Below, in pieces: positions 33,198 through 45,329 of a DNA stretch of 64,000 nt. The stretch is taken from positions 112,356,437-112,420,436 of the forward strand of contig NC_134538.1 of the NCBI RefSeq assembly GCF_050624435.1. Direction: 5' to 3'. The notes under the pieces were generated by a model. It searched no databases and was not told the DNA's origin. It saw only the letters and a list, made by a program, of their open reading frames with translations. The stretch's first letter is position 1; each line of letters opens with the position of its first letter. The stretch comes from Tenrec ecaudatus (lineage: Eukaryota > Chordata > Mammalia > Afrosoricida > Tenrecidae). Both the position numbers and the translations under genes were made by a program.

Positions 33198-33917
33198 CTA
33201 TTGTGAACTGTGCCGCAATGAACATTGGAGCACAGATGTCTGGTCTTGGTTTGTTTCTTGCCTCTTCTGGGTATATGCCCCATAGGGGGATTGCTGGGTC
33301 ATATGGTAACTCTATTTCCATCTGTTTTAGGTATCGCCAGATTGATTTCCATAGTGGCTGTACGGGTGCATATGGGGGCTGGAGGGACAGGGAATCCAGG
33401 GTGGATGATACCTTCAGGACCAAGGGTATGAGGGGTGATGCTGGGAGAGTGGAGGGTGAGTGGGTTGGAAAGGGGGAACCGATTACAAGGATCCACATGT
33501 GACCTCTTCCCTGGGAGAGGGACGACAGAGAAGGGGGGTAAAGGAGACTCCGGATAGGACAAGATATGACAAAATAACAATGTACAAATTACCAAGGGCA
33601 CATGAGGGAGGAGGAGCGGGGAGGGAGGGGGAGGAAAAAAGAGGACCTGATGCAAAGGGCTTAAGTGGAGAGCAAATGCTTTGAGAATGATTGGGGCAGG
33701 GAATGTGTGGATGTGCTTTACACAATTGATGTATGTATATGAATGGATTGTGATAAGAGTTGTATGAGCCCCTAATAAAATGTAAAAAAAGAAAAGGGGA
33801 AAAAAAAGAAAATGATTAGGGCAAAGAATGTACAGATGTGCTTTATACAATTGATGTATGTATATGTTTGGATTGTGATAAGAGTTGTAAGAGCCCCTAA
33901 TAAAATGTTTTAAAAAA
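33198..33917 (+). mobile_element. L1 with 5' inversion and two tails
   Basis: 33,198-33,363 is inverted L1 ORF2. On the minus strand it encodes PLWKSIWRYLKQMEIELPYD and, further on, MFIAAQFTIA, a hallmark of the ORF2 C-terminal region. From 33,366 the 3'UTR runs in the plus direction with the polypurine tract at 33,608-33,640 and a tail AATAAAATG at 33,775. After ~40 A-rich bases a second, shorter tail runs from 33,810 to another AATAAAATG at 33,900. Flanks are AAGTTATCAGG (33,187-33,197) and AAGTCATCAGG (33,918-33,928), matching 10 of 11. Confidence 0.88.
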
Positions 33918-33928
33918 AAGTCATCAGG

Positions 33929-34035
33929 AAAGAAAGAACAGGTTGTTATCAATATATGAGATGTAGTCTAATATTCTGTGTGATTTCATATTCTTGAATA
34001 AGTTATGGAATATACAACATTTAACAAGGCGAATC
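33929..34035. other. Short unassigned spacer
   Basis: Nothing recognised. Confidence 0.4.
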
Positions 34036-36120
34036 AGTTTCAGGAATGGTCTCGCTTCTCTAGGGCATTCTGGCTATCCTTATTCGAAGACAGGCTTATT
34101 CATTTTTCTGGTATATAGTCTATGGTATATTCAATATTATCTATCAACATCCTGCTTCAAAGATATCAGTTCTTTATTCACTGTTCACATGCATAAGAGG
34201 TGATTGAAAACACAGGCTTGGGCCAGGCCACACATTAGTTCTAAGAGTAATATTCTTGGGTTTATTTTATATTTTAAAAATTTGGGTTTTTTTTTCCCTC
34301 CAAGAGATTTGATCAATGTGAAGTGTGTGTCATTTGATTTCTTGACTGCTTCCCACCATGGACCTTGATTATTGATTCTTACAAAATGAAATCCTAGATA
34401 ATTTCAAACTTTTATGCATTTATGATGATGTTATTATTCCAGTTTTGAGGAATTTTTTCCTTTACATTAAGGCTACTACTTTTCTTTACAACGGAAGGTT
34501 GTAGCCTTTGATCTTCATTAATAAGCGCTTCAAATCTTCTTAGCGTTTAGAAAGCGAGGTCGTGTCATCTGCACATGACAAATTGTTAATGGGCTGTCAT
34601 CCAATAGTGATGGTGCATTCTTCTTCAGAGAGTCCGGTTTCTCAGATTATTTGCTCAGCATACAGATTGAATTTATATGGTGAAAGGAGACAATAGTTAC
34701 GCACATCTTTCCTGGTTCTAAACCATGACTGCTTCTTGTCACATTCTGCATGAGCACAATCAAGTGTTTGGGAACCTATCATTTGCAATATTTCCCATAC
34801 TCTTGATTACTCACAGAGTGCAAGGTCTTTGGATGGTTGGTAAAACACAGACTACCATCTTTTGGGTAATCTTTGATTTTAGCTGAGCTGCATCTGACAT
34901 CAACCCTCTTTCCAGGTCCTCTTCTGCATCTGATTGGAATTTCTGATAATCCTCTGGTGCTGTACTTCTGCAATCCTATTTAGTTATCTCTAGCAATATT
35001 TTACTTGCATGTAATATCAATTGTATCCCTTGATTATTTTCACATTATGTTGGGTTAATTTCCTTTGGGACAAACCCAAATATGGAACTCTTCTAGTTGG
35101 TTAGCTAGGTAGGTCTTTTTCAAATTTCTTGGAACAAACCTGTGAAATATCTCAGTTGGTATTCCATTAATTCCTGGTGCCTTGCTTTTGGCCAGGCCCT
35201 TCAGTGCAGCTTGGGCATCTTCAATGCCATTGACCTTGGGTCATGTGCTACCTGCTGATGATTGACTGTTGACCAACCCTTTTAGGCAGAGTCACTGATT
35301 GCACTCCTCCCATCTTCTTTGGATGCTTCCTGTATTGCGCAATATTTTGTCCATCAAATCTTTCAATGTTGCTACTGGAGGCTTAATGTTTTCCCCTTAT
35401 TCCATTCAATTTAAGAATGTGAAGCATATTCTTCACTTTTGGATTTCTAACTCTAGTTCTTTGCACATTTTTAATAATACTTTTGCCTTCTGTTGTGATG
35501 CTTTGGAACTTTCTGTTCCGCTCCTTTACTTAAATAATTTAGTTCTTTACTTTTATTAAATTATTTTATCCATTTACTTTAGCCACTCTGTGCTTAAAGG
35601 CAAGTTTCAGTCTTTTCTCATGTTCATTTTGGTCTTACCATTTTCCCTTAATTCCTGTCTTTTTAGTGACCTTTTGCTTTTTTCCTGCACTGTGTGTCAA
35701 ATGCATTCTTTAATTGGTCTCCAGACGTTAAATGGTGTATACTCAAGGCCCTGCTGGGTCTCTCATGGATTTCTTTTCATTTTCTTCACTTGAATTTGAA
35801 CTTGCATGCCAGCAATTGAGAATCTGTTCTGTAGGCAGCCCCTGGCCTTGTTTCACTGACATTTGCTTTTTCTACCATCTCATTCAGTTGAAGTAGTCAA
35901 TTTGATTCCTGTGTATTACATCTGGTAAGGCTCATGCTTATCGGCACTTAGTTACTGTTTATGCTGTTTAAAGATATCCCTGGTGTCATTTCTATCACAG
36001 GGCCATATTTTCCAATTAGTGATCATTCTTTCCCCCCCTCAACTTTCTCATTCCAGTCACCAGTAATGATTAATGCATAGCTTCTAACATTATCATTGTC
36101 CTAGTTTCCAGCGTGACATT
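34036..36120 (-). mobile_element. RTE (BovB-like) LINE, antisense, ~2.1 kb
   Basis: A long copy. Left to right: C-terminal ORF (34,100-34,470), RT core (34,500-34,800), fingers (34,960-35,260, including GAAATATCTCAGTTGG and TCCATTAATTCCTGGTGCC), a linker region (35,280-35,720) and part of the endonuclease (35,720-36,110, including TTCCAGTCACCAGTAATG, where the GDWNA motif lies). Many stops and small deletions are present. No 3' terminus is seen. Confidence 0.88.
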
Positions 36121-37264
36121 CTCATACAAGCCACTATATGATCTTAGTAGTGATTTAGTTTGCCTGATTTATGTTTTTTATATCGTCAGGATTCTAATAT
36201 AGGATGCCTGGAGTTGAAGGAGTTAATGTATGTTAGATTTAGAGAGTCAGAAAAAAATAACTTAAACTTTCTCTGTGGTGTTATTTCTCAGTGAAAACGT
36301 GTAAGACTTTGTCAGGTATCTCAGGATTAAAAATAAGAATATTAAAATATCCTGGCTATACTTTTCTGTGAGGTTGACACATTTTTAAAAAAATAAGAGG
36401 ATTCTGTCTTTTTGGTTAGTTCAGAAAATTTTTGAACCCAATAATTTATTGAATCTTTTTTTCAAGGAAATTTAGCATAAAATTTATACTAAAAATATAG
36501 TCATGTTCTGGGATGGCTTGTGGTAAAAAGAATGGAATGAAATAATTATTGTTTTCTTTGAGAATATATTCAGTTTAACATATGCTGAGCATATTCTGTC
36601 TAATTAATAGTAATGTAAGATGAGTGTTATATTTTGGAATTTGCGTGAGGTATGGTAAGAATCATTTAAAATATATAAACCCAGCTTGAAGTTGTCAGGA
36701 AACCTCACTAGATGAAATTATTTCTAAACTGAGCACTAAAGAATGAGATGCCATCTGTCAGTAGAGGTGCAGGGCAAGGGCACACAGGTGAGCAGACTGG
36801 TAAATTAGAAGAAGCTCAGTAGATCATCCAGCATGGATCCACTAAGTCTCCGTGGGGAAGAAATGACTGTGATTGAGTTATAAAACATATGGATCTGACT
36901 TACTGAAACCCAAGAGCATGGGATTCTGGAAGGCAGCAATCGTGTTGCATGGAAATAGTATATCTTTTCCCAACCAGCAAGCAATACATTTGCATAATAA
37001 GTTCCAAAGTGGCATATTGATGATTGCATAGGAATATGAAGGAATGAATTGCAACTCTTCAGAATGTAGAAATCACATTTTACATCTCCACAGTGTCTTA
37101 CAAAGGTAGGTAATTGTGGATGCATGATTTCTATGTTTCAAGCCATAGATGTAAAACGATTGTACCTTGGAGTCATCTAGAATTTTTGTTGTTTTTTTAA
37201 AGCTACTGAGGTCACATAATCAATAAATGACATCGAACTTTTGCCAACATCTTTGCAGCATTAA
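36121..37264. other. Unassigned AT-rich spacer
   Basis: No gene or known repeat. A minus-strand frame at 36,805-37,125 has no domain that I recognise. Confidence 0.4.
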
Positions 37265-37475
37265 TAATTTTTAAAAACTTCCCAAGTGATTCCAGAAAAA
37301 TGAGAACTACTCAAAATGTCTTCCATCAGCCACAATAGTGACTTATTAGAAATACAGATTATTTGACTACATTTAGTTAATACTGAATCAGAAATTCTAG
37401 GGGTGAAACTAATCTATGTTTTTAAAGAGTTACTTAGGTGATTTTGATATATTCTAAAGTTGGTGAACCACGGCA
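37265..37475. mobile_element. Two adjacent MER5-like hAT pieces
   Basis: 37,265-37,315 has the end of one copy (TTTTTAAAAACTTCCCAAG, TGATTCCAG, GAGAACTACTC). 37,340-37,475 is another copy ending TTAGGTGATTTTGATATATTC and TTGGTGAACCACGG. Both are old. Confidence 0.62.
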
Positions 37476-37667
37476 TTAAAGGAATGGATGGAGCTGTGGG
37501 CAAAGCTGGTGATATATTGAAATATTAATAATACAGAATTATGTTACTATATTATGGACATAGCTGTTAAGAATGCCCCAAACTTCACCATTTGAGATTC
37601 ATTTCTTTGGAGTAAAGTTTTTCCTCTCTCACTGACCTTAGTTCTAATAAAACTTTGCTGAGGGTAT

Positions 37668-37845
37668 AACAAAACACTCACTGCAACAGAGCTGATGCCG
37701 ACTCCTAATAACCCTATAGGAAAAGGTAGAACTGCCCTTGTGAGTTTCTGAAACTTTACTAGTTGATGGGAATAGAATGGGTGGTTTCAAACTGCAGACC
37801 TTTCAGATTGCAGCTCAGGTAACCACCACAGCACCCATGCTCCTG
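37668..37845 (-). mobile_element. AfroSINE, antisense
   Basis: ACTCACTGCAACAGAGCTG, CTCCTAATAACCCTATAGG, then TGGTTTCAAACTGCAGACC, ending at the SINE start near CCATGCTCC. Confidence 0.86.
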
Positions 37846-38059
37846 TCAGGGCATTATTGCTACCATTTTCAGATAGTAGCAATTTGATGTCAATGAAGTG
37901 ACTAAGATGGATCAATTTGGATATATGAATGGGCAAAATTGGGAAAAAATAATTTCTACAACAAGATGGTGGAAGGACAATAATACAAACATTATTCTAT
38001 ACAGTAAGTTCCTGGGTTACAACCATCCAATTTATGGGCAACTGGTACTTAACTTTTGG
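37846..38059. other. Unassigned spacer
   Basis: Nothing recognised. Confidence 0.4.
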
Positions 38060-39775
38060 TGTTAATGTTAGCTGCCTTCCAGTGGGGTCTGACTCATGAT
38101 GTCCTTCATCAGATGGAATCTTGTCATCGTGATTTCTAAAGAGCATGATGGCTGTACTTCGTCCAAAATGGATTTGTTTATTCTTTTGATGGCACATAGT
38201 ACTTTCAGTATCCTTCACCAGCACCACACTTAAAATGCATCAATTCTTTTTTGGTTTTCCTTATGTAATATCCAACTTTCATGTGCATATAAGGTGATTG
38301 AAAAGATTATGGTCAGGCCCACCTTAGTCCTCAAAGTAACACCTTGTTTTTCAATACTTTAAAGAGGTATTTGCAGCAGATTTAATAATTGCCGTACTTC
38401 CTATGATCTCGTTCCTACTGCTTCATGAGTATTGAATAGAGATACAAGTAAGATGAAATCCTTGACAACTTCAATCTTTTCTTCATTTACCATGATGTCA
38501 CTTACTGGTGAGGAGTGGCAGCTTCTCTACATTGAATTACAATCCATACTGAAGATTGCAATCCTTGATCTTCATCAACAGTGCCCCAGACCATCTTCCT
38601 TGGCAGCAAGCAAGATTATGTCATCTGTAGATCAAAGGTTATGAATTAGCCATCCTCCAACCCTAGCTGAATTCTTCTTTATAAAATCCAGCTCCTCTGA
38701 TTATTTCCTCCCTGTACCGATTGAATGAGTATGGTGAGAGGATATAACCTTGACGCAGGCCTTTCCTGATTTTTAATAGATTGCAGATTTCTTTGTTATA
38801 TTCACACAATTGCCTCTGGATCCATGCATAGGTCACCCATGAACACAGTGAAGTGTTCTGGAATTCTTATTTTTCCCAAGGCTAACCAGGGCTTATTGTG
38901 ATCCGAACAGTTGAAATGCCTTTGCAGAGTCAATAAAACCCAAGTAAACACCTCTTTGTTATTCTCTTACCTATTGTCTTGCTTTTGTAATCAAGAGCCA
39001 TCTGATGTCAGGTGCAACTGTTGTTGGATGAGCTTAAGTGAGATTTTAAGTGCATGTCATAGTAATGATATTGTTCACTTGTTTGAGCATCTGTGGAGTT
39101 GCCTCTCTTTGGAATGGGTTTACATATGGATCTCTTCTAGTGAGCTGGCCAAGTAGCTTCTTCCCAATTTCCTTACACAGACAAGTGAAGCCCTCCAGTG
39201 TCTTATCAGCTTGTTTAAACATTTCCGTTGGTAATTTTAAAATTCCCGGAGCCTTGCTTTTGACTGGTGTTTTCTGTGGAACTTGAACTTATCCTCTCCG
39301 TAGCATACGCTGCTTCCTGAAGTGGTGGAATGTCCACGTCCTCTTTTTGGCACAGCGACTGTGCACTCTCTCCGTTTTCTTTTGATGTTTCCTGCATTGT
39401 TCTACATTTTGCCCACAGACTCTTCCAATATTGCAACTCGAGATTTGAAGTTTTTCTTGAGTTCTTTCAGTTCAACATATGCTGAGCATAGTCTTCCTTT
39501 CTGGTGTTCCCACTCTAGGTTTGTGCACATTCAGTTATTGTATTTTACTTTGTGTTCCCAAGCTGCCCTTTGTAACTTTCTGCTCAGCTCTTGCCCTTCA
39601 TTATTTCTTCCAAGTATGATAGCTGTTCTGTGATTATGAGCATGTGCTAGAGTCGCTTCTGCTATCCATTTTGATCTTTTTCCTCTCCTGTGTTTTTAAT
39701 GACCATTTGCTTTCTTTACGTATGATCTTGTTGATGTCATCCTGAAGCGCATTAGGTCTTCTGTCATTGACCTTG
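38060..39775 (-). mobile_element. RTE (BovB-like) LINE, antisense, ~1.7 kb
   Basis: It covers the 3' end with a deletion near 38,105, then the C-terminal ORF (38,140-38,560), RT core with the YADD region damaged (38,600-38,660: ATGTCATCTGTAGATCAAAGG), fingers (38,700-39,290) and N-terminal linker (39,290-39,775). Matching segments include TTGACGCAGGCCTTTCCTG and TATGGATCTCTTCTAGTGAG. No open frame persists. Confidence 0.88.
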
Positions 39776-40411
39776 ATCTTTAATAGTATGTAAAGTTGCC
39801 TTCATTGTGACCATGGGGATCAATCCCTAATTCAAACAATGTATTCATCACAAACACCTTTACTTGCTGCTTGTGGAGCTTCACGTCATTGAAAAGGCTT
39901 TGAACTTTTTCCTTGTGCAAAAATAAGGCTACAAAAGAACCAGATGCATCTGCTTTAACATATTTACAAATTTTATTTAAAGATTCAGAAATGAATCTTA
40001 TATATAGCATAGTTATTTAAAATAATCATAAGTAATTCAAAAGTAATAATAAGTAAGTCATGAGATTTAGGACTTTGTGGCCCACAGAGTGAAGCCGAGG
40101 CTGAGAGGCAGAGAACTGGGGAAAGGCCTACGTGCCAGCATGGCTAGGAGAAACCTAACCACTTGGTGATCAGGTAGCTTCCTTCCTAAACCCCGTCACC
40201 CAAAGTATTGTCTGTAGTTCTGAGGAGTACATTGGTTTGCATCAGAATAGGATGAAAAAGAATGGAGAGCAGAGGCATGTTTACATTTGCCTCATAGAAA
40301 TCGTCCTTGGGTAGATGTAAAATTGGATTTTTCTCCTATGGGTATATAACTGAGGAGGTCATATGTGACCCTTGTGCTTTTCCAAATGTAGTTTTCTATA
40401 TTTGGGGTAGA
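39776..40411. other. Unassigned spacer
   Basis: A minus-strand 76-codon frame at 39,780-40,010 does not look like RTE and shows no domain that I know. It may be chance. Confidence 0.35.
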
Positions 40412-40582
40412 CCTGGCAGGCTAGTGGTGTAGGTATTGGGCTGCTAACTACATGGTCAGCAGTTTGAACCTTCCACCGCTGTATAGATTTACAGCCTCAG
40501 AAACACGCAAGGGGAGTTCTCCTCTGTTCACAGGGTCCCTATGAGTCAGAATTCATTTGCTGGCAGTAAGTTCAGGTTTTAT
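40412..40582 (+). mobile_element. AfroSINE
   Basis: CTAGTGGTGTAGGTATTGGGC, TGGTCAGCAGTTTGAACC, then AGGGTCCCTATGAGTCAG and TGGCAGTAAGTTCAGG. Its middle is shortened. Confidence 0.87.
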
Positions 40583-42774
40583 TTTTCAGTTTACTCTGTA
40601 GAATATATATTTTTAAGTTAATTGTGCACCTAACTTCTTATAAACTAAGCCTGAAAATAATTAATTGCTCCCTTGTTTTGTGAAATGATAATATATGAAC
40701 ATTCAGTAATGAATCTGATCACACACCTCTCTTTCTTTCCCCACTCAGAAATCTAAGGCTTTCTGTTTAGATATCTTCAAGAGATTTTCATATGAAAAAT
40801 ATCACCTTTCCTCTTCATAGAGAAACGATTATATTTTCTTATACAAAAATCTCCTGTTTGGATTTCTTTTTCCTTCCTCTTTTTCTGAAAATAATGATAC
40901 ATAAGAGAAAGTGAATTCTGTACCTCAGGGACACTGCTAAAAGGCCAAGCCTGAGCAATATGCTAATTCTGGGTTAGTGGTTTTGTCAACCCAGCAGGTT
41001 CATTCAGATTTAAGAATGCAGTGTGAAAGTCTTTCCTTGTCCTGCTACACAAGCTTTCTCTTCTATAGAAAACTCAGCTTTTTTTTTATAACGGCTTAAC
41101 CAGAGGCTAAATCCATATTGTCTGCTACGTGCAAGCAATATATCTTCAAAGCACGTGAATCGTATTAGTATCTTGGCTGAGAACTTAAGAAAAAATAATC
41201 TATACAAATAAAGATAATAATTTTAAAGATAGCTTTCACATTCTTTAGGATTTCCTTCGGCAAAGGACTCCAGAAATAAGGAGCTCTGTGTTGGAGAAAT
41301 TGCGATTGCAGAAAGTAGACATTTCTATCTCCACTGTGTGTCCTTATATGTTCCTGACACATTGGACTGATCAAAGCGCTGCTGAGGTCTGCAACCAAGC
41401 ATCAAAACTGCCAGTGGGATTTTTTAAAACAAGAAAATTTTCTCTATATCTTTCAACCCAAGTCAGATGTGTTCATAATGTTCTCTCATATTATTTTTTA
41501 CATGATAAATCCACACCCTTGCTGGGGAGCAAAGCAGAACCTTAAAATATCATATTCTTCTTCTTGAAATCCTTGTTCTGATAAAGCTGTTTCCTAAAGT
41601 ATAAAATTCTCTCCTCTATCTTCACATCAAAAGTCAACTTTAGTATATCTAGAGAGTTTTTTTCACTTCCCATATTTATTTTCTACTCATCTAAAATAAA
41701 ATTCCTTGCTACAGTATTACAGCAATTGTATTTTTAAATCCATATTCTCTAACAATAAGTAGGATCACACTGAACTGTATTTCCTCTTTTTCCTTTGCAT
41801 ATCTGAATGCCTTGCTATTATTTTTTTACTCTCTTACACTTATTATAAACCACCATTGGCCTAGTACTGCCTGTTATTTGATCATAATATAGACAAATGC
41901 AGCTGCATCCATTTGCCAATGGCTCCCCCAAAGCTAATGGTAAGGTAATTTTGTTTAATAAGAAAGAAAATTATTTTATAATGAGTTGGAAGTACACAGA
42001 GTGAATGCTGAGACAATCCATATTAATTTGAAAGATCAGATCCCACATGGCCACACATAAAGAATGCAAAGAAGACACATTTAATCTCCCTCACATATAG
42101 ACAACCCTATATTTCTCTCCCTTTCTTCCACTCCCCTTTCTTCCCCCTGTACATTTCATCTTAATACCTATCATTGTATAATCCAGATACTGACTCATTG
42201 TTCTTTGGTTTTAGAAAAAGTTAGTGAAGAGAGAAGTGTACTTGCTTTAAATGTTGGGATCAGTATGACAGATAAAACTCTTGCATTCAGAGCGCTTATG
42301 TTTTAGTGGTTGAGGCAGAAGATAAAAATCTAAGTAAACAGATAAATACAACATTAATGGATATACCAATGATGTATTTTAAAGATGGAACAAAATCGAC
42401 TATTCGCAGTTCTCATACTGATTTACTTAAACATCCTTTTTAGATAATAGAACTATATGATACCTTCTTTTTGTTTAATCAGATATTTTGTTTGGATGAT
42501 CCTTTTATTGTATAATAAATTACCTTGTAAACAAAAATTCTCTAACCTTCAATGAAATCATTTTGTTATCATCAATTAATTGCAAACAGTTACTTAATAA
42601 GAATAGTGGAAAATGGACAGTAGCAATTGAATTTAAGGGTAGCTATGCCAATATAGAGATAATAATTTTAGTTTTTTATATTATGATAGAATTGACATAT
42701 CACAGTGGGAAACATGTCTTTGCATAGGTACACCTAATCATATACAAGGGGATATTCCCCAAAAGTGCAATTTT
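40583..42774. other. Long unassigned AT-rich stretch
   Basis: About 2.2 kb with no recognised repeat, which is unusual here and may be older single-copy DNA. Short frames at 41,010-41,545 have no domain. Confidence 0.45.
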
Positions 42775-43515
42775 TTTCAAAGCTATGTATTTAAATGTTT
42801 TTACAAAACAATCTTATCACCTTCAAAGTACTCTCCATTATACATACCACACTGGCCGAATCTGTGATTGCATCGTAGGGACAAGTTTCCAAACTCCTCT
42901 GTCGGAATGAGTGACAGCACCACTCTTGTTTTGTTTCTTCACTTCTTCTACGTCATCAAATTGCTGTCATTTAAGGTTCATTTGCAGAAACCAAAAGAAG
43001 CTGACTGGGGTAGGTCAGGTGAGTAATGTGTGGGGCAAAAGAGACATGCTGTGTTTTACCAAAAACTGGTGCAGTGGTACTAAGATGGCTGCTTGAGCAG
43101 GTGAATTGTCGTGGTGGCCAAACCAGGCACCTATCTGCCACAGATCAGGCACTTTTTTGGTTGCACACCATTAAACAATCTTTTCAGAGCTCTTAATAGG
43201 AAACTTGATTAACAGTCTGACCTGACTGAACAAACTCCAAATGCAATGCGAGCCAACATTTTCACCCATTCAGGAAGTTGATGATGCCCAGAAGAGGTTT
43301 GTCATCAATCAGCATTTTACCTCTTTTGAGACGAGAAAATCACTCCTACATTTGAGTTTCTCCCATAACACTGTCCTTATAAGCTATGTTCAACATCATA
43401 ACAGTTTCTGCAGCATTTTTCCTGAGCAGGAAAAAAAATTCACAGTCACATCCTGTTCTCTTAAATTGACCATCACAAAAAAACGAGGTTCAAGCAAAAT
43501 TGCTGTCACTAAAAA
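42775..43515 (-). mobile_element. Mariner transposase relic
   Basis: On the minus strand, recognisable transposase pieces occur in order. The N-terminal helix-turn-helix region reads NFFFLLRKNAAETVMMLNIA (about 43,370-43,440). A diverged DENV-like segment follows near 43,250-43,270. The catalytic-domain segment reads HHDNSPAQAAI (about 43,085-43,120). Near 42,925-42,965 is FDDVEEVKK. The stretch between the N-terminal region and HHDN is deleted, several frames are shifted, and the YSPDLAP-type aspartate segment is disrupted. The copy is non-functional. Confidence 0.85.
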
Positions 43516-44063
43516 TTCACTGTGACCAGAATCTTACCAGGCGATGCCACTAGGTGCCCTAACTTAGAGTGAGGTGCTTGATGCTTGCCTAGTGGGAAAA
43601 GTGCACACCATGAAAGCTCTGCTTTCAGAGGTTTTTCCCCCATTTTTGTTTGTTTGTTTTTGGGGGTACCCCCTAGTACATACACTCCTAGACATATTTT
43701 ATAATCACCACTTTTTCAGAAATGGAAACTTTACCACCTGTCATTCTCACAGTTCATCCAGTGCTAGATCCACCTCCATTGCCATTGAGAGTTATGCAGC
43801 TTCTAGGGAAAGTTGACTCAAACTCTAACTAATTATTCAACTTGGAGTCAATGGTATGAAAGAGGGGATCTTAGTTTTCTTGCAGTGTGGATGCTGACTG
43901 GGAATCTGGTGTAATTAACTTTCTGAGAAAACTCTCATTCGCTTCTTCCTACAGAGTTTAACCCCATTCCATCCTCGACTCTTTGGAACTTTGTATTACT
44001 TACTGAAGATCAGCAAATTGGAATTTGTGATTTCAATTTTTGACAGTCATTGAAAAAAGTACA
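43516..44063. other. Unassigned spacer
   Basis: It contains a short T/G-rich run near 43,648-43,670. Nothing else is recognised. Confidence 0.4.
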
Positions 44064-44190
44064 CATTGATTGCTGTTAAGTTGGTCCTGGCTCATAGAAG
44101 CCCGTAGGAGAGAGACAGCATTTCTCCTATGGTTCCTAAGGTTGTCATCTTTATGCCGAGATTGCCACATAGCGAGAGAGATCTGGAGAT
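44064..44190 (-). mobile_element. AfroSINE-type fragment, antisense
   Basis: TGCTGTTAAGTTGGTCCTGG and CTCATAGAAGCCCGTAGG resemble the tail, followed by a damaged body. Confidence 0.62.
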
Positions 44191-44389
44191 GGGGGTCGGG
44201 GATCAGGATACATATTTATGTCCTTTTGAAACAAAAATTTACTTGTAATTTTTTAAATATGGCACCATTTTCCAAGTGCTGAAATAAAGATTTTAATACT
44301 TTCGAGGAAAATTGAATGGGGGAAGATACACAAATATATAAATAAAAGCATGGCTGCAAAGGAAACAGTGTTAAAAAAGGATCCTGGGA
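44191..44389. other. Unassigned spacer
   Basis: Nothing recognised. Confidence 0.4.
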
Positions 44390-44590
44390 AGTAGATAAGA
44401 GTACTGCCTTTGGACTCAGATAAACCTGAGTTTTATTTCTGTCTCTAATTACTATGTGCTTTTAAGCGGGTTGCTTTACCTTGCCTCTTGCACTTTGGTT
44501 ACTCATCTGCATAATGTAGGTAATAATAACCAAGGCGGTCAAGGAAAAAGCAAAGCACCAATACACAGAAAGTGCCTAGTAAAGGTCATG
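44390..44590 (+). mobile_element. MIR
   Basis: AGAGTACTGCCTTTGGACTC, ATAAACCTGAGTTTTATTTC, TTACTATGTGC, then TTGGTTACTCATCTGCATAA match the order of MIR. Confidence 0.78.
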
Positions 44591-44971
44591 TGAAATGTCC
44601 CCCTGACAAGATGATTTCACATTCGTAAACCTTCATTTTCCCCAGTACTCCTAATATCCCTTCTCCTGGTCTGCTTTTCTTTTAAAAAATCAACACTGTA
44701 TCATCTTTTAATATATTATCAATTCATTTTATATTATTTACTGCTTATTATGTTTCTCTTAGCTGATAAAATTTCAAGTGGGGTGAGATGGTTGCTTTCC
44801 TTTTGAGGGTGCTGTAAGATCCTCAAGCAATCATCACCACAAACGACCGTATAGGGAATAGCATCATGAAGATGATAAAATTAAGAAACAGTCAGTATTG
44901 ATCCTTAATTTTACTCCTCTTAAAATTCTCTTTCTGAGTGAGCTTCACCAGCCAGAGGTAAGGGGGGGAAA
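44591..44971. other. Unassigned spacer
   Basis: Nothing recognised. Confidence 0.4.
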
Positions 44972-45180
44972 TGGGCGCACTCTGATGGTGTAGTTGTGAA
45001 GTGCTCTTCTGCTATCCCGAGGTCTACTGTTCAAACCCACCAGCAGCTACTCAGGAGGAAGATATGGTCAAACCCTCTGCAGAAATGTAAGGTCTAGGAA
45101 ACCCTATAGGAAGGTCTTGCTCTCTCTTATAGAGTCCTGAGTTGAAATCACCTCTATAAGAATAGGTTTGGTTTTGGGAA
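44972..45180 (+). mobile_element. AfroSINE, diverged
   Basis: GCACTCTGATGGTGTAGTTG, CTATCCCGAGGTCTACTG and TTCAAACCCACCAGCAGC are present; the tail ends AGGTTTGGTTTTGG. Confidence 0.82.
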
Positions 45181-45329
45181 GAGGAAAACTCAAATAGGAG
45201 CTTCTCCATCTTGGCTATATATGAGAACCCCCAAGGGAGCCTCATAAATGTCAGGAAACTCAGGCCACGCCCACCATCAAGAAGAGTAGATGGGGTTGGA
45301 AGTTAGGGCTCAGTATTTGTAAACTACTG

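Noticed and set aside
33299-33952. 217-codon minus-strand open frame, the longest in the window
   Set aside because: It runs antisense through the L1 3'UTR and both tails. Its proline- and serine-rich text comes from the reversed polypurine tract.
39780-40010. 76-codon minus-strand frame just beyond an RTE
   Set aside because: The text looks protein-like but matches no family I know; length is within chance for AT-rich DNA.
43241-43525. 94-codon plus-strand frame
   Set aside because: Antisense shadow of the mariner transposase relic.
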